64,000 bases of DNA from Melioribacter roseus (GTDB lineage Bacteria > Bacteroidota > Ignavibacteria > Ignavibacteriales > Melioribacteraceae), in assembly GCA_020722065.1 (NCBI GenBank), contig DYLK01000007.1, positions 36,934 to 100,933 of the forward strand. The letters are read 5' to 3'. This document shows positions 61,680-64,000 of the stretch, piece by piece (the first letter of the stretch is position 1; each line of letters begins with the position of its first letter). The notes beneath the pieces were generated by a model. The model was given only the letters and a program-made list of their open reading frames with translations, was not told the DNA's origin and did no database searches. The translations under genes and the position numbers were made by a program.

Positions 61680-64000
61680 ATGAAATATTTGGTTTTGAGT
61701 TTATTGTTTTTTACTTCATTTTTTGCCCAAAATTACAAAAAAATTGAAATTAACATCAACAGCAAAGATGAAATTATATCATTAAAAAAAGTTGGAATTG
61801 TAGATGCCGTTCCAGTATTCGGTCAAAATAAAAAATCAATTCAAGTTTTTGTTGAAGAAAAGCAAATTGAAAAATTGGAACAACTTGGAATTAGTTATTC
61901 AATTTTAATTGAAGATTGGAAAAGTTACTACAAAACCCGCGATAAAATGACCGATTTAGAAAAAAAATCAGCTTTAGAACAAAGTAAATTAATTTATGGA
62001 GTTTCTGGGTTTGATTATGGTTCAATGGGAGGATTTTTAACAGCAGATGAAGTTTATGCTAAATTAGATGAAATGCGAACAAATTATCCAAATATAATAA
62101 CCGAAAAATTTAGCATTGGCAACACATTAGAAAACAGACCGATGTACGTTGCTAAAATATCTGACAATCCAGAAATTGACGAAGAAGAGCCAGAAGTTTT
62201 TTACAATTCCCTAATTCATGCTCGAGAACCAGAAGCAATGATGCAAATGATTTATTTTATGTTCTATTTACTCGAAAATTATGGGATTGATGATGAAGTA
62301 ACTTACCTTGTGAACAATCGCGAAATGTATTTTTTGCCTGTTTTTAATGTTGATGGTTATGTTTATAATCAAACAATTGATCCAAATGGCGGAGGAATGT
62401 GGCGTAAAAACAGAAGCTATAATACCGATGGATCTCGTGGCGTTGACTTAAATCGGAATTGGGGCTACAAATGGGCTTATAATGATATTGGCTCAAGTGG
62501 AGATGGTTATGACGAAACTTATCGCGGGAGCAGTCCATTTTCAGAACCAGAAACGGAGAATGTTCGCCTTTTTGTAAATTCCCGACATTTTGTAACTGCA
62601 TTAAACTATCATACTTATAGTAATTTATTAATTATTCCCTGGGGTTACATCGATGCACAAGTTCCTGATTCTTTAATATTTTGGGAATATGCAGCAAATA
62701 TGACTCAATTCAATGGTTACACATGGGGAACTTCATCTGATATAATTTATGAAGTTAATGGTGCTGCAGATGATTGGATGTACGGTGAACAATTTGAGAA
62801 AAATAAAATTATCTCGATGACGCCTGAAGTTGGTTCTTCATCAGATGGATTTTGGCCACCTGAAAATAGAATTTTACCACTCGCTCAAGAAAATTTGTAT
62901 CCAAATTTATTTCTTGCTTGGGTTGCAGGTGAATTTGTTTCACTTGACGAAGTTATATACCAAAATGAATTTATTAATCCTGGAGATACTACAAAAGCTG
63001 CAATCAAGATAAAAAATCTTGGGTTAAGTGATGCCTCAAATATTGTTGTTACATTTACCAGCCTATCTGATAAATTAACTATTAATGGCAGACCAATTAT
63101 TATTCAAAATTTGCCAGCGAGAGAAAGTTCAATTAGCACAGATTCTCTTCAGCTAATTGTTTCAGAAGATGCATCAATTGCAGAAGAAATTCATTTTTTT
63201 GCTTCAATAAGTATGAATGGGAACTTGATTTCCGAAGATACAGTTGCTTTTACTGTTGGAACTCCAGAAATTATTTTTGAAGATACTACAAATGTTATTG
63301 AAACATTGTGGACTTTATCTTCATCAAATTCTTCACAAAAATGGGATGAAATTGCCTCTGATTTCGTTTCTTCTCCAAATTCTTATACTGACAGCAAAAA
63401 TGGTGATTATTATGACGATATCACTAATAAATTTTATCTAACAAATTCAATTGATTTAACAGATGTTGTAAATCCATTCCTTTCATTCCAAGCTAAATGG
63501 GACATTGAATCTGGATGGGATTGTGCCCGTGTTTCAGTATCAAATAATAATGGTTCAAGTTGGATTGATATGCCAGGTTTATACACAAAAAGTGCAAATG
63601 GACAAGGGAGACAACTTCCAATTGGTGCTCCAATTTATGATGGAATTAAATCAGATTGGGTTGAAGAAAGAATTGATTTGACAGATTTTATTGGACAAAA
63701 CATTAAAATTAGGTTTATGATAGAATCTGATGAATATGTTGTTGGCGATGGCTTTTTTGTTGATGATATAAATATTTGGCATTATACTGACTCACAAGTT
63801 GATATTGATGATATTTCAAATCTTCCAAAAGAATATTCATTATCTCAAAACTACCCAAATCCATTTAACCCAAGTACACAAATTAGTTTTAGCATTCCTA
63901 AAGATTCGCACGTAAAATTGGAATTATTCAACACACTCGGAGAAAGAGTAGCAACTTTGATAGATAAAGAAATGACCGCTGGCTCACATAATTATCAATT
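61680..64000 (+). CDS. M14 zinc carboxypeptidase with T9SS sorting domain (3' end outside window)
   Basis: At least 773 codons, open at the right edge. Signal peptide (1-17: MKYLVLSLLFFTSFFAQ), then a propeptide-like region, and the M14 catalytic domain (about 115-420): HAREPE (His180, Glu183 zinc ligands), the Arg/Asn substrate block VDLNRNWGYKW, TALNYHTYSN with the third ligand His, and catalytic Glu in MTPEVG. Next come a CARDB-like domain, an adhesion-type beta-sandwich (GWDCARVSVSNNNGSSWIDM, GDGFFVDDINIW) and a T9SS tail beginning YSLSQNYPNPFNPSTQISFS. It releases C-terminal residues from peptides outside the cell. AAGGAG is 4 nt before the ATG. Confidence 0.92.
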   Translation, partial: MKYLVLSLLFFTSFFAQNYKKIEININSKDEIISLKKVGIVDAVPVFGQNKKSIQVFVEEKQIEKLEQLGISYSILIEDWKSYYKTRDKMTDLEKKSALEQSKLIYGVSGFDYGSMGGFLTADEVYAKLDEMRTNYPNIITEKFSIGNTLENRPMYVAKISDNPEIDEEEPEVFYNSLIHAREPEAMMQMIYFMFYLLENYGIDDEVTYLVNNREMYFLPVFNVDGYVYNQTIDPNGGGMWRKNRSYNTDGSRGVDLNRNWGYKWAYNDIGSSGDGYDETYRGSSPFSEPETENVRLFVNSRHFVTALNYHTYSNLLIIPWGYIDAQVPDSLIFWEYAANMTQFNGYTWGTSSDIIYEVNGAADDWMYGEQFEKNKIISMTPEVGSSSDGFWPPENRILPLAQENLYPNLFLAWVAGEFVSLDEVIYQNEFINPGDTTKAAIKIKNLGLSDASNIVVTFTSLSDKLTINGRPIIIQNLPARESSISTDSLQLIVSEDASIAEEIHFFASISMNGNLISEDTVAFTVGTPEIIFEDTTNVIETLWTLSSSNSSQKWDEIASDFVSSPNSYTDSKNGDYYDDITNKFYLTNSIDLTDVVNPFLSFQAKWDIESGWDCARVSVSNNNGSSWIDMPGLYTKSANGQGRQLPIGAPIYDGIKSDWVEERIDLTDFIGQNIKIRFMIESDEYVVGDGFFVDDINIWHYTDSQVDIDDISNLPKEYSLSQNYPNPFNPSTQISFSIPKDSHVKLELFNTLGERVATLIDKEMTAGSHNYQ

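Overview
The window is AT-rich (about 30% G+C by eye) and densely coded, and it belongs to a diderm bacterium of the Bacteroidota/Chlorobiota (FCB) group, most likely an Ignavibacteria-type lineage. Three secreted proteins carry the type IX secretion (T9SS) C-terminal signature (NYPNP...GVYFYQL and a Lys-rich end). Two TonB receptors with carboxypeptidase-regulatory-like N-domains, a KdsC (LPS Kdo pathway) and menaquinone genes agree with this. The placement is inferred from protein style, not from a phylogeny. Start and stop usage follow the standard bacterial code, and many genes have a clear AAGGAG-type ribosome site.

Layout. 1-8 kb: end of an M1 aminopeptidase (cut by the left edge), ilvE behind two tandem hairpins, a tetraheme cytochrome c, pheA, a small barrel-like protein, an SNase-domain protein, an MltF-like transglycosylase, an FmdB zinc ribbon and a hydroxyisobutyrate-dehydrogenase-like enzyme. 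8-14 kb: a 1278-residue surface protein (choice-of-anchor A, putative Cys-Gln thioester domain, Ig-like, propeller, cohesin/dockerin-like, T9SS signal) and a sialate O-acetylesterase. 14-19 kb: a TPP-riboswitch-controlled operon of TonB receptor, thiamine pyrophosphokinase and a sodium:solute symporter. 18.8-21.2 kb: an NtrC-type regulator with a soluble kinase-receiver partner. 21-28 kb: an active/inactive M16 peptidase pair, a nucleotide pyrophosphatase-like enzyme and a second TonB receptor. 28-36 kb: kdsC, hemL-MFS-hemB, a structured non-coding stretch, a LytTR/LytS-type two-component pair, trmB and the SRP RNA.

36-49 kb: sixA, an NhaC antiporter, an HDOD protein, a Nudix hydrolase, then an eight-gene operon hemX-like/hemA/C/D/E/N/H/Y. 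With hemL and hemB this gives the C5 route from glutamyl-tRNA to protoporphyrin IX and haem. 49-53 kb: a secreted endonuclease-like protein, polA and a CAU-anticodon tRNA. 53-60 kb: a menF-D-H-B-A-E menaquinone operon that lacks menC. 60-64 kb: a double CDGSH protein, a leader-peptide-coupled small protein with a T9SS-like tail, an initiator tRNA, a DUF4870 protein and an M14 carboxypeptidase running off the right edge.

Haem, menaquinone and a c-type cytochrome together point to a respiring cell. Secreted peptidases, the esterase and the TonB receptors suggest scavenging of polymers and vitamins. Candidates for new biology are the thioester/T9SS surface protein, the thiamine operon with an SSS-family transporter, the hairpin cluster in front of hemB, and the switchable leader at 60.5 kb.
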